This document shows positions 13,201 through 25,007 of a stretch of DNA of 64,000 nucleotides, piece after piece (within the stretch, counting starts at the first letter, position 1; every line of letters begins with the position of its first letter). Source of the stretch: Rhineura floridana (taxonomy: Eukaryota; Chordata; Lepidosauria; Squamata; Rhineuridae). Made by a program: the position numbers and the translations under genes. The stretch spans positions 220,433,943-220,497,942 of the forward strand of contig NC_084482.1 in NCBI RefSeq assembly GCF_030035675.1, written 5' to 3'. The notes beneath the pieces are model-generated. The model did no database searches, had not been told where the DNA came from, and was given only the letters and a program-made list of their open reading frames with translations.

Positions 13201-15118
13201 CTAGGAACCAGAACTCCTTTCCTTTACCCATCGGAGGACTAAGTGGCAAAAGCTGCTTCTGACCCCCCACTGCCAACATTCTCCTCCCTCCCTTCTGTCC
13301 CAATATTGCACCTCATCTTCCTCTCTTGCCTCCCGCAGAAGCAGTGGCAAGATAGGCGTGTGTGTGTGTGTGTGTGCTGTGTGATATCATATACGCATTT
13401 GTGTGTAAAAGGTAATGTGTTCAGGAGGGACGGTGTAAAAGCTGGAACGGAACACGCCGGAATGGGCTCTTTAGAAAAGAAATTGATGCCAAAAACACTA
13501 GGATGTGTTAGAGACACATGAGAACAACATTTAGGAACAAAAACCATCCCGATAGCATTTTTATCAACCCTTTAACAACCAAAATGCCCTCCGGAACGGA
13601 ATGAACAGCCCCGAACGGTGACTTCCCAGCAAGCCAGACCTCTGAAATTTACCAGTCACACATGACTACATGGGATGCATGCAGTAAGACACAAAACGTC
13701 CACGCAAACCACGTTCCGATACCCGTTCCGGGCTAGAATCCATTTTTACGTAAAAAAGCCCGGAACGGCGACTTCCCAATCAGCCAGACATACCAAAATT
13801 CACCAACCACACATGTTGCTGCCTCTCCTTTTGTTGGGAAATGGGAGATAACACAGGATGGCCCAGGAACCTCTGGGGTGATCAGCAATACCTTTTCTTG
13901 CTGTTTGTAGGTCCACTAAGCAGCATTATTGGTGCTGCTATCAGGTTGCGAACGGCTGGTGAATTGGGGAGAGAGAGAGAAAGAGAGATTGGAGGGGCAA
14001 GTCGGCTGGCAGAAGGGGGAGAGAAATAGAGTTTGCCTTCTGTGAAATAGATGTCCTATCACAGGAAAAAAAACTGGGTTCAAAGAAGTGCTCTTGTGTG
14101 CTTGGGCTCAGACTCCACCTCTGCCTTGTATTCAAGTTCTGGGCCAAACCTCACCAGTTTGCTTTCTGTGAAATGAGTTTCTGACACAACTACTTTCAAA
14201 ATCAAGGTTATTAAAGTCTGGAACCTGTGGGAGGGACTCCTACTCATTGGGTAGAGGGCAAGAGGTGGAGGCAGAAGAACTTTCCAGTCAAAAGGCTCTC
14301 AGGCAAGAAGGCTGGAGAACAGGACCTTGGACAGCCACTGCCAGTCTGAGGGCCAAACTAGAGGAGATACCAATCATGCAACAAACAATTGCACGATGAG
14401 CTTTGCAACACTAAATTGAAGGTGCAGGGCAGCTGATCCCTAGTGGGGTCCTGACATGCACCTGTTATTTACATTGGGAACAACAACAACAACACCAGCT
14501 CACCAGTCTAATCACTTTTACTGGCTAGATCCCAAGGAAGAGGCAGGAAGGGACAGGAACAGGAAGTGCTTCAAGCAACCTGGTCCCCGAGTTCAGCAGT
14601 TGTGCAACTGACCTCCCAGTCAGTAATCTTCACACTTGTGATTCCCAGAAAATGGCATTCAGAGGCATACTGCTTCCCAGAGAGAAACTACAGGGAAGCA
14701 TCATTAACAATTGCATAACATGGATTAGTTACACAACATGGATTAGTTTGAAGTTACCAGACCATTGATATATCTGGCCCAGAACTATCTATCCCAACAA
14801 ACTGCCTCCCCCAATAATTTAAGCAGAGATTTTCTGCAGCTTTGCTGCCTTTCTAAAGGCCCTTCTATTGCCTGGAGAAGCCATTTGGCTATGTGACCGC
14901 TGACAAAACCCAATTCTCACTCCTTTTCTCTATGCGCACCAGATGACAGTGAGGTCCTTCATTTGCCTGCTAGGAAATAGCACTGAGACAAGATGCGACT
15001 GCGGAGTGAAATCAGTTTGGAAAATGTATTTAAAATACATCAGCAGAAAACTAGTGAATTCATTTTACTTTATGAAAGATGTTAGAATAGCCAATACAAA
15101 AAATATCTAAGCAAAATA
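10225..15118. other. Spacer upstream of the unit A gene
   Basis: This lies upstream of the minus-strand gene and should hold its promoter, but I can name no TATA box or start site. The site occupied by the CR1/L3 LINE in B and C is uninterrupted at about 10714-10722. A degraded MITE (ctggactacaactcccatcat / gatgggagttggtcc) lies at about 11037-11112. A LINE-tail fragment (gcaggatataaatctaataa) lies at about 12070-12105. The stretch 12300-13320 is unusually rich in C runs. A (GT)n tract lies at about 13359-13377. None of the proline-rich open frames in the C-rich stretch looks like a real protein. Confidence 0.5.
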
Positions 15119-16214
15119 ATAAATAATAATAATAAATCAAATTTTATTTTTGAGTCGCCTATCTGGCCGAATAAACGGCCACTCTAGGCGACGTACAATA
15201 TCATGATAAAATACAATACAACCAACAATATAATAAAATTAAACAGCATTAAACAACATTAGAAACTGACCCATCCCCAGAGACCCCATAGGCCTGCCTG
15301 AATAGCCAGGTCTTTAAGGCCCGGCGGAAACCTGTCAGGGAGGGGGTGTGGCGAAGATCGAAAGGAAGGGAGTTCCAGAGGGTGGGGGCCACAATCGAAA
15401 ATGCCCTCTTTCTGGTCCTCACCAGCCTAGCTGTTTTAACTGATGGGACCGAGAGAAGGTCTTGTGTGGCTGATCTTCTCATGCGGCTTAATTGGTGATG
15501 CTGGAAGCACTCCTTCAGATAAACTGGGCCGGAACTGTATAGGGTTTTAAAGGTCAATACCAACACCTTGAATTGGACCCGGTAAACAACTGGTAACCAG
15601 TGTAGATCCACTAACACCGGGGTGATATGATCATGGCGACGGCTGTTCTTAATCAAGCACGCCGCCGCATTCTGTACCAGCTGTAATTTCCGGACCGTTT
15701 TCAAGGGTAACCCAACGTAGAGCACATTACAGTAGTCTAAGCGAGAGGAGACCAGGGCATGTATCACCCGTGGGAGCAGATGTACAGGAAGGCAGGGTTG
15801 TAGCCTCCGTAGCAGATGTAATTGACACCAAGCCACCCGGCTCACTGCTGAGACCTGAGCCTCCATAGACAAGGCTACGGACCTGGTCTTTCAGAGGTAA
15901 TTTTACCCCATTAAACATCAGGTCTATATCCCCCAACCTTCTCTTGTCCCCCATGAGCAACACCTCGGTCTTGTCGGGGTTTAGTTTCAGCCTATTCCTT
16001 CCCATCCATTCACTTACAGAATCCAGGCACTTGTACATGGTATCCACAGCCAACTCTGGTGAGGACTTAAACGAGAGATAGAGCTGAGTGTCATCTGCAT
16101 ATTGGTGACACTGCAGCCCGAATCTCCTGATGATCGCTCCCAGCGGTTTTACATAGATGTTGAATAGCATGGGGGAGAGGATAGATCCCTGTGGCACTCC
16201 GGAATTGAGAGGCC
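15119..16214 (-). mobile_element. 5'-truncated L2-type LINE at the A/B unit junction
   Basis: On the minus strand it encodes the second half of an L2-clade reverse transcriptase: [15 protein letters not shown], then [13 protein letters not shown] with the catalytic YADD box, [13 protein letters not shown], and the C-terminal block HITPVLVDLHWLPV and FSIVAPTLWNSLPF. There is at least one frame change between the RT half and the C-terminal half. The 3' end (low coordinates) has the gtcgcctatctggcc tail and an AAT-rich tract. It splits sequence that is continuous at the start of units C and D (aagcaaaat then aaaaccatg), so it inserted after duplication or only in this copy. Confidence 0.85.
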
Positions 16215-16526
16215 AATAAAAACCATGTTATACACAAAAATACATTTTTTAGTTATTTATATTAATAAAATGTGTACACTGCAGAAGAATTTTATAAAGA
16301 ATATAAAATGTACATTAAAATGGTCAATAAAAAATCAACATTTAAAAAAGACTAAAAATCAAAAAAATCAACAGTTAAAGGTATGCTAAACTAAACTATA
16401 TGAAAACAATCAGTAAGGAGACCATTAGAAACAAGGACTAGTATTTTTTTAAATCACTTCCCTGAAAGTATCTCAAAAATACCAACAATAATAAAAAATC
16501 ATATGCAAACCAATGAAAAACATTTT

Positions 16527-16537
16527 AAAATCCCATA
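16527..16537. other. Unoccupied target site of the Sauria-type SINE (unit B)
   Basis: The sequence aaaatcccata here corresponds to the single target site that is duplicated around the SINE in units A, C and D. The flanks align on both sides (cattttaaaatcccat, then aacagaaataaagctctg) without any SINE remnant. This looks like a true pre-insertion site. Confidence 0.85.
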
Positions 16538-16781
16538 AAAACAGAAATAAAGCTCTGCCCTTAAAACGTTTGTTGAAAAAGGTCTTCTATAGGCACCACA
16601 CAAAAAACACACACCTGTCTGATATGTAACAGGAGGAAGTTCAAAAAAGTAGATGCCACCACACAAAAGGCCAGGTTTCTCTATCATGCAGAGTGGACTT
16701 CCTAATCAGATGGTATGCGTAAGAGGCCATCCTCTGCAGATTTCAGTGATGGGCTGCATATATAACAGGTGAGATAATTTT

Positions 16782-18412
16782 TTAAGCATCCTGGCCCCAA
16801 CCTGTATAGGGCTTTAATCTATGTAGCCTGCAAGATGAAGAATAAAGGTCCCATTGAAGTTCTTTCCATACTCCTTTCATTTCAATTGTTTCTCCTGTGT
16901 ATCCCCTGTGATGTAAGCCTACTGCTTTCATTGAATCTCTTTCCATACTCCGTGCATTAAAAAAGTTACTCCACAGTGTTTTTTCATGCGAAGTAAGTGT
17001 GCTCTGACTGAACCTCTTTCCACACTCCCTGCATTTAGATGGTTTCTCCCCTGTGTGGGTTCTGTGATGTAATTTAAGGCTACTGCTTCGACTGAAGCTC
17101 TTTCCACACTCCTTGCATTTAAATGGTTTCTCCCCTGTGTGGGTTCTGTGATGTAATTTAAGGCTACTGCTTCGACTGAAGCTTTTCCCACACTCCCTGC
17201 ATTTAAACGGTTTCTCCCCTGTATGGGTTCTTTGATGCGAAGTAAGGTGACCGCTCTGACTCAAGCTCTTTCCACACTCCATGCATTTAAATGGTTTCTC
17301 CCCTGTGTGTGTTCGGTGATGTAATTTCAGGCTACTGCTTACACTGAAGCTCTTTCCACACTCACTGCATTTAAAAGGTTTCTCCCCTGTGTGTGTTCTT
17401 TCATGTAATGTAAGGTGACTGCTCTGACTGAAGCGCTTTCCACACTCTTTGCATTTAAATGGCTTCTCCCCTGTGTGGGTTCTTTGATGCGAAGTAACTT
17501 CACTGCTCTGACTGAAGCTCTTTCCACACTCACTGCATTTAAATGGCTTCTCCCCTGTGTGGGTTCTGCGATGTAAAATAAGTTTACTGTTTACACTGAA
17601 GCTCTTTCCACACTCCCTGCATTTAAATGGTTTCTCCCCTGTGTGGGTTCTTTCATGTGATGTAAGTTGACCATTCTCAGGGAAGCTCTTTCCACACACC
17701 ATGCATTTAAATGGTTTCTCCCCTGTGTGGGTTCTTTGATGCGAAGTAAGGTCACTGCTCTGACTGAAGCTCTTTCCACACTCTCTGCATTTAAATGGTC
17801 TCTCCCCTGTGTGGGTTCTGTGATGTAAAGTAAGGTGACTGCTCTGACTGAAGCTCTTTCCACACTCCCTGCATTTAAATGGTTTCTCCCCTGTATGGCT
17901 TCTTTCATGTAAAGTAAGGTTACTGCTTACACTGAAGCTCTTTCCACACTCCCTGCATTTAAATGGTTTCTCGCCTGTATGGGTTCTTTCATGTAAAGTA
18001 AGGCTACTGTTCTGACTGAAGCACTTTCCACACTCCCTGCATGTAAATGGTTTCTCCCCTGTGTGGGTTCTGTGATGTAAAGTAAGTTTACTGCTCTCAC
18101 TGAAGCTCTTTCCACACTCCTTGCATTTAAATGGTTTCTCCCCTGTGTGGGTTCTGTGATGTGAAGTAAGGCTATTTTTTACACTGAAGCTCTTTCCACA
18201 TTCCATGCATTTAAATGGTTTTTCTCTGGTGTGTGTTCTTTGATGAAAACTATGACAAGTAGAGGATTTCTTGCTCCCATTCTTTGGCTGCTTTCTTTCA
18301 GACATTTTTGGTCCCCTGTGATTTCCAAATATCTCTTTTTGACTCTCAGTCTTGGCTATTACCAGTGGCACCATCTGTGGTTTTCTATAATTCACATTCT
18401 GCCGGTCACCTG
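16782..18412 (-). CDS. KRAB-ZNF unit B, zinc-finger exon (14 fingers)
   Basis: Last coding exon of a predicted nuclear KRAB-C2H2 transcription factor. The model is the complement of 16782-18412, 28146-28272 and 29365-29439, giving 1833 bp or 610 residues. The acceptor is a pyrimidine tract followed by ctcagcag, so a second AG 3 bp later would drop one residue. A linker of about 60 residues ([13 protein letters not shown], then a basic [20 protein letters not shown] stretch) precedes the fingers. Fourteen canonical fingers follow (C-x2-C-x12-H-x3-H, linker HTGEKPFKC). The 15th, CRECGKRF, is one residue short and lacks its last His; the tail after it is a frame-shifted fossil of further fingers. 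Fingers 13 and 14 have the same helix (RSSSLKL), a recent duplication. Family knowledge suggests sequence-specific DNA binding; the target is unknown. Confidence 0.85.
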
Positions 18413-18550
18413 CTGAGGGGGAAGAGGGTTGAAAAAAACACATTGGAATTTCAAGGCAAAAACAAAGCATTTCATCACAGATGAAGCCCAATTATCTGCT
18501 TCTCTATTTTTGCATCTCCATAATTCTCCCCCTTTTATCTTTGCATGGCC

Positions 18551-19587
18551 CTCCCTCCCTATTCAATATCTATAAAACTCGCTGACAAAACGCCTGTCGG
18601 CAGTAAACTCTCACCCTCCTGTCTTGGCACTTAACCTGTCTTCTATATGCCGACGACATTGCCCTGTTATCCCAAACGCAGGTGGGCTTACGTCGTCTTT
18701 TAAGAGAACTTGCCTCCTTTTGTGTGGATGAACTTTTGAGAATTAACTATGCGAAATGCAAGGTTTTAGTTTTCGCCTAAGTAGACATAAACACCGCTGG
18801 CAAATTGACAACCATATTATTGACCAAGTCAATGCCTTCAGTTACCATGGCATTGCATTCCATCCCTTAGGTTCTTGGAATGCGCATTTTGTCCAGTCTG
18901 CTACGACCGCACAGAAATCAGCCAGAGCTTTACTGACCTTCTTTTATACAAAGGGCGGTCAGTACATTCCGGCAGCAGTCCAGGTATTCAATGCCAAGGT
19001 GCTTCCTCAACTTCTTTACGGGACCCAAATTTGTAGTGGAGGCAATTACGCATTGTTGGAGAGGGTACAATCTAAATTCATGAGGTCCGTTTTGGGCGCT
19101 CCGAGATGTTTTCCCAATGTGACCTTATGCTTGGAATTAGGTGCCCTTCTGATTGAGACCCACGCTTGGATATTAAAATTTAACTACTGGATGAAGCTGC
19201 TATTTTTACCCACTGGATTGGCCCCCTTAACTTTGGAAGGTTCCTTCCAATCTCAATGGCAACGGGTAATGATTCACAAACTCGGAACTCTCAGTTTATC
19301 TAATCTTCCTCTGAGCCCAGAAGCTATGATTTTACAATATTTAATGGCAGATTCAGAATCACGGATCACTCTGAGGTCGCCTCGTTCTGCACAGCTGCTA
19401 TGGCTCGCAGGAGGGACCTAATGCGATGTCTATTAGATGAAGGTTTTAGCTAGATTACTATGTGGACCCGGTTTTAGCTTTTTAGCTTTCTCACTGCAAT
19501 GATACTGTATTGTATTCTATCTCCACTCTGATATTCAGAGGATCCGTAATTATACCGCTGGTCTTGGACCGTAATAAAGATTTTACG
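18551..19587 (+). mobile_element. 5'-truncated non-LTR retrotransposon (unit B copy)
   Basis: Same insertion as at 3201 and 57641, with the target duplication ttatctttgcatggcc at 18535-18550 and 19588-19603. It keeps the YADD region, the LLYGTQICSGG block and the 3' tail. About 370 bp of the C-terminal part is deleted at about 19291 (the join reads gaactctcagtttatc), removing the CPCG cysteine motif. Confidence 0.85.
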
Positions 19588-19887
19588 TTATCTTTGCATG
19601 GCCAGATGAAAGCAAGGTTACCTGAATATCCTGCAGTCTCACACAGCAACATAAATTACTTTCAGGTCCATATAACACTTGATGTCACTAAGCCCAGATT
19701 TGTCTGGGTTTCCTCCTACTGCCATACAACTGTGATATATATATCTAAAATAGTATGCAATGAAAAGTGGGTTGTGGGGGAAGAGAAGGGCAGCAAGACT
19801 GCAGAACAGGACAAATTGGGCACAGCTCACTTCTCCTTGATTCTTAATAATTTGACTGCAGTCAAAAGAGCCGGTCAGACAGAAATA

Positions 19888-20040
19888 TAGGAACAAATGA
19901 AGTTGTGATATACTGAATCAGACCCTGGTCCCTCGAGCTCAGTACTGTCAATACTGGCTGGCAGCTGCACTGCAGGTTTTCAGATAAAGACACTTCTAAA
20001 TTCCAACTGAAGATTCAAGGGATTAAACTTAGCTGAGCTA
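19888..20040 (-). mobile_element. Degenerate tRNA-derived SINE relic (unit B)
   Basis: Homologous to the relic at 4918-5070 (tactgaatcagaccctgg, then gagctcagtactgtcaatac). It is shared by A, B and D and therefore older than those duplications. Unit C lacks this stretch. Confidence 0.55.
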
Positions 20041-20449
20041 AGACAGGGATGGCCAAAGACCGACACTACACGAGTTTGCAATGATGCTCTGAACCGTAAG
20101 GGGAATGCCCGACTGATCTCTCCCCTTCATCAAAGCCCTGTACAATTAGATCTTGTTCTTCCAGCCAAGAGACTAAGCCCAGGATTGACATTTCTTTCAA
20201 AGATACAGATAAGCTAGTTAGTTCTGAACTGAAATTATTCTCCTCTCTCCAAAACAAAGAACGATCGTAGATCTCCTGGAGATGAATAGCACAGGGACAT
20301 GTAGATCCAAATGTCTCTTGTGGACAAGAAACTGTTCAAAAACCTCAATTCAGTGACACTGTGGAAACCAATCCAGCTATCTTAATTTGGGGGATTTCTC
20401 AGCAGATGGGAAGGAAACTTCAACCTGGATGCCATTCCCCCTCCTTATA

Positions 20450-20880
20450 TGAACAGCCTGGCTGGATCAGACCACAGGCCTATCTATTCCAGCATCCTCA
20501 CAGTGCCAAAGTGGATGCAGATGGGAAGTCTACAGGGAGCACATGAAGGCATCACTTAGCTCCAGCTGTTTTTCTGATTCCAGAGATATCACATCTATTT
20601 ATTCATTTATAGGCTCTTTGTATACCGCTATTTCATTAGAAACATCAAAGCAGTTTACAACACGTTAAAAAAAGGCAACCACCATAAATGAAAAACATCA
20701 AATATACAATAAAAACAAAGGTCAAGTGTTGTGAAAAGAGCATGCTCTTAATTGCCTGCCTGGTGCAACAGAACGGTTTCCAGCAGGCGCTTCGAAGTTA
20801 AAACAGAAGACGCCTGCTGAACCTCTGTTGGCAGAGCTTTGCAGAGAACTGGGCCGATGACACGGAAGGCTCGATTTCAT
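20450..20880 (-). mobile_element. LINE 3'-end relics (unit B)
   Basis: Two adjacent relics on the minus strand. About 20456-20545 is a CR1/L3 tail (gctggatcagaccacaggcc). About 20594-20880 is an L2/CR1-like 3' end starting with tatttattcatttatagg. Both match the unit A relics at 5480 and 5624. Confidence 0.5.
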
Positions 20881-21606
20881 GTCAATGTTCAAATCATTTA
20901 AACTCTATAAAATCTAGTTTCAAAGGAGATGAAGCTTCATCATATATAGGGGATATTTTACAAATGAATGCAAGCAAGAGTGAATTCGTTACAAGAAATT
21001 TTAAATGTCTCTATGCAAAGCACAGTAGCAAGCTGGAGGATGCAAAGGGAGACATCCTGGTTTGCTCCAAGAAAGCTAAATTGAGGAAGGTAACCTGGAA
21101 AGAAGGTGATGTGGAAGGCTAGTGACCAACTAATTTCAGAGATGAAAGGGAGACATCCTGGATAAACTGAGGAAGGTAACCTGGGACGCACGTGCAAGAA
21201 AGGAAGATGCTTTAAATGCAATTATAATGCCAATATAGAGGTACTGATTAAACAGAAATTATAACTTTAGGGTTTCTATAGGTTTCAATTAATCATAAAA
21301 TGGCATCAGTATTTGTTAGGGAAAAGCTTTAAAAGAGCAGGTCACTTTGGGTCACCAATGATTGATATTTGAGGTTTAGAAAGTCCCGAAGGTCACAAAT
21401 AGCAGAACCAAAAGGAGACAGAAACCACAAAGTTTAATTTCAAAAAGTCGAACAAGCGTGCACTTTGAAATCAACCTATGTAGTCAGGGGAGACACTTTC
21501 CAGGAAAGAAGGAGATGTGGAAGGCTAGTGACCAACTAATTTCAGAGATTTGACATTAAAACATCTTTAAGTAAGAGGGGGGAACATCCGTGAGGGTATA
21601 TAAAGA

Positions 21607-22015
21607 ACACGTCATCACTCCCTGACCATCCAGAGACGGATCCTATGTTCTCTGAGCTACCACTTAGTCCCAGCAGCCTGGGCATTGCTTTTGGAGCATG
21701 GGGGTGCCCCTCTGTTGAGTTCCTCAACTCACAGAGTAAGGAAGATCTTTCATGCCTACAAGCTACTTCATTGCTGCTAAGGATCTATTGGAGAAGCTTT
21801 GCTGATTTGAGAGTGAATGTGCATGCTTGTAATTTTCCTCTTTCCTCTTTTAATAAAGCGTTTATATTTGATGTCACACTTTTGATTACTGCTGAAAATA
21901 GAGAGTGCTTCAAAGGCACATAGCACACGCTATTGCCAACCCTACACCTATGTGGGGGAAGCGTGGGGTATTTGAGGTGTTGGGGTACTCCCTCTGGGTT
22001 CCTGGAGACCACCAA
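21607..22015. mobile_element. Unit-B-specific 0.4 kb insertion of unknown class
   Basis: Units A and D read tataaagattcagtgttgtg without a break. Unit B has about 409 bp between tataaag and attcagtg. The insert has a polyadenylation-like aataaagcg near 21851. I see no terminal inverted repeats, clear target duplication or protein. It could be an old solo LTR or another short element. Confidence 0.4.
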
Positions 22016-22398
22016 GATTCAGTGTTGTGAAATCCTTCTACAGCTTCCCTGAGTAATCTTTCAAGTCCATACCTACTGATCTCTCCCTTTCATCAGAGCC
22101 ACATACAACTGGATCATGCTCTTCCAGCCAAGAGGTGAAGCCTAGTTTTGACATTCCCAAATTATCCTCTCCTCCCCAAAGCAAACAAAGATTTTAGATC
22201 TGGAACTGATTAGTACAGGGACCCAAGTTATCCTCCTGACCAGTTGCCTGGAGGTGTACATAAATCTCCACTCAGGGGCTCTGTGGAAACCAATCCAGCC
22301 CTCTTAATTTGGGGGATTCCTCAGCAGGTAGAAAAGAAACTTCAACCTAGCGGCTCTTCCTCAGAACAGCCCTGTGGAATCAGACCACAGGCCTATCT

Positions 22399-25002
22399 GC
22401 TTTATCTGGGGCAGGACTTCATGGTTTCCATGACAACCATGGGGCTGTCTCAATTTGTTTCTGGCCCGACGCATGTGTCGGGACATACCCTTGATTTGAT
22501 CTTCGTCACTGGACATGGAGATGGTGATCTGGAGGTTGGGGATTTATCATCTATTCCTTTGTCATGGACAGATCACCGCTTGCTGAAGTTTAGGCTCACA
22601 GCAGCCCTTTCCCTCTGCAAGGGCGGGGGACCTATTAAATTGGTCCACCCCCGGAGAGTAATGGATCCTGAGGGTTTCCAAAGGGCTCTGGGGGTTTTTC
22701 CGACTGAGAAGACTGGCGCTCCTGTCGAAGCCCTGGTTGAACTGTGGAATACGGAAATGACCCGGGCGGTTGACACGATCGCTCCCATGCGCCCCCTCCT
22801 ATGCAGAGCTCATACAGCTCCATGGTATACCTTGGAGCTGAGAGCGATGAAGCAAGAGATGAGGAGGCTTGAGTGCAGATGGAGGCGAACTCCCGATGAA
22901 TGCAATTACACCTTGGTAAGTGCTTGTTCTTAGCAGTATATAGTAGCGGTGAGGGCAGCAAAAAAGAGATATTTTGCTGATACTATTAAGTCATCACTCT
23001 CCCGCCCAGCGGAGCTCTTTAAAATTGTGCGAGGGCTTTTACATTCTGGTCCTCGGGATATTATAGATTCATCTGTAGCTCGCTGTGATGAGTTCGCCGA
23101 GCACTTCCAAGATAAGATCGCATGCATTCGCTGGGACTTAGACTCCAATATTATAGCAGTTAGACCTAATGATGTATCCAGATCACGGTCTTGTCCTCAT
23201 TTATTGGATGAGTTTCAGTCTGTGCAGCTTGAGGATGTTGACAGGATCCTTTGACTGGTGCGGGCGACCACATCTGTACTGGATCCTTGCCCCTCTTGGC
23301 TGGTGAAAGCTGGCAGGACCGGAACCGCCGGCTGGGCCAAGGAGGTAATAAATGCCTCTTTAAGAGAGGGAGTGGTCCCTGACTGCCTAAAAGAGGCAGA
23401 GGTGAGACCACTCCTGAAGAAACCCTCCTTGGACCCAGATAACTTGAACAACTATAGACCTGTGGCGAATGTTTCGTTCCAGGGCAAGATCCTCGAGCGG
23501 GTGGTTGCCGGCCAGCTCCAGGGGCTCTTGGATGACACTGATTATCTTGATCCATTTCAATCCAGTTTTAGGCCCGGTATTGGCACTGAAACAGCCTTGG
23601 TCGCCCTGTATAATGACCTCTGTCGGGAAAGGGACAGGGGGAGTGTGACTCTGTTGATTCTCCTTGATCTCTCAGCTGCTTTTGATACCATCGACCATGG
23701 TATCCTTCTGGGAAGACTCACGGAGTTGGGAGTTGGGGGTACTGCTTGGCAGTGGCTCCGCTCCTACTTGGTGGGTCGTCACCAGAAGGTAGTGCTTGGG
23801 GAACATTGCTCGACACCCTGGACTCTCCATTGTGGAGTCCCGCAGGGATCGGTACTGTCCCCCATGCTTTTTAACATCTACATGCAGAAGCTGGGTGCTG
23901 TCAACAGGAGTTTTGGGGTGTGTTGTCATCAGTATGCTGATGACACACAACTCTATTTCTCCTTTTCATCCTCTTCAGGTGAGGCTGTTAATGTGCTAAA
24001 CTGCTGCCTGGCCGTGATAATGGACTGGATGGGGGCTAACAAACTGAAGCTCAATCCTGACAAGACCGAGACGCTGTTGGTGAGTGCCTTCATTGTCCAG
24101 ATGGAGGATGTTCACCCTGTTCTTGATGGGGTTACACTCCCCTTGAAGGAACAGGTTCGTAGCTTGGGAGTTCTTTTCGATCCTTCCTTGTCTCTCGAGA
24201 CCCAGGTGGCCTCGGTGGCACGGAATGCTTTCTACCATCTTTGACTGGTCGCCCAGCTATGTCCCTATCTGGACAGTGACGACCTCGCCTCAGTTGTTCA
24301 CGCTCTGGTAACATCTAGGCTGGACTACTGCAATGCGCTCTACGTTGGGCTGCCCTTGAAGATAGTTCGGAAACTACAGCTAGTCCAGAATGCAGCGGCC
24401 AGATTACTGACGTGGACCAGAAGGTCTGCTCATATAACACCTGTTCTGGCTCATCTGCACTGGCTTCCTATTTGTTTCCGGGCTAAATTCAAAGTGCTGG
24501 TTTTGACCTATAAAGCCCTACACGGCATGGGACCGCAATACCTGGTGGAACGCCTCTCCCAATATGAACCTACCCGTACACTGCGCTCAACATCTAAGGC
24601 CCTCCTCCGGGTGCCATCCCATCGAGAAGCCCGGAGGGTTGTGACTAGAACTAGGGCCTTTTCGGCAGTGGCCCCTGAACTGTGGAATAGTCTCCCTGAT
24701 GAGGTACGCCTGGCGCCGACGCTGCTATCCTTTCGGCACCAGGGGAAACCTTTGTATACTCCCAGGCATTTTAAAGTGTATTTTAAATTGTATTTTATAG
24801 TATATTTTATCAGTATTTTCATTATTGTTGTATTTTAACGTTGTTGGTTCTTTGTTATTGTTTGTTTTGATCTTTGATTTTGTTATACTTATTGTATTTA
24901 TATATTGTGCTTGTTTTATCTCTTATGTACACCGCCCAGAGAGCCTTTTTGGCTTAGGGCGGTATATAAAATAAATTAAATAAATAAATAAAATAAAATA
25001 AA
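22399..25002 (+). mobile_element. L2-type LINE, 5'-truncated, 2.6 kb (unit B intron)
   Basis: Only unit B has this insertion; A and D read gcctatctagtccagc at the site. A short duplication, tatct, flanks it. It begins in the endonuclease C-terminus (HTLDLIFV, then WTDHRLLKF). The RT carries [40 protein letters not shown] and [10 protein letters not shown]. The C-terminal block has HITPVLAHLHWLPI and FSAVAPELWNSLPD. The 3' end is an L2-style tail (gtacaccgcccagagagcc, then gggcggtatataaa) with an AAATA run. In-frame stops lie at about 22931, 23252 and 24242; the last two are TGA at probable former CGA codons, consistent with CpG decay. It is inactive. Confidence 0.88.
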
Positions 25003-25007
25003 TATCT

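Noticed and set aside
12497-13262. Proline-rich open frames of about 200 residues on the plus strand of unit A
   Set aside because: They come from C-rich low-complexity DNA, overlap one another in several frames, have no domain, and are not kept open in B and C.
13359-13377. The (GT)n tract as a regulatory site
   Set aside because: An ordinary microsatellite of different length in each unit; no further evidence of function.
16782-18412. Regularly spaced 84 bp repeats that could suggest a CRISPR array
   Set aside because: The repeats are contiguous coding units with the C2H2 pattern and no separate spacers; the context is vertebrate.
23258-24838. Reverse-transcriptase-like proteins as host genes
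   Set aside because: They are parts of L2, CR1/L3 and other LINEs with insertion junctions and broken frames.
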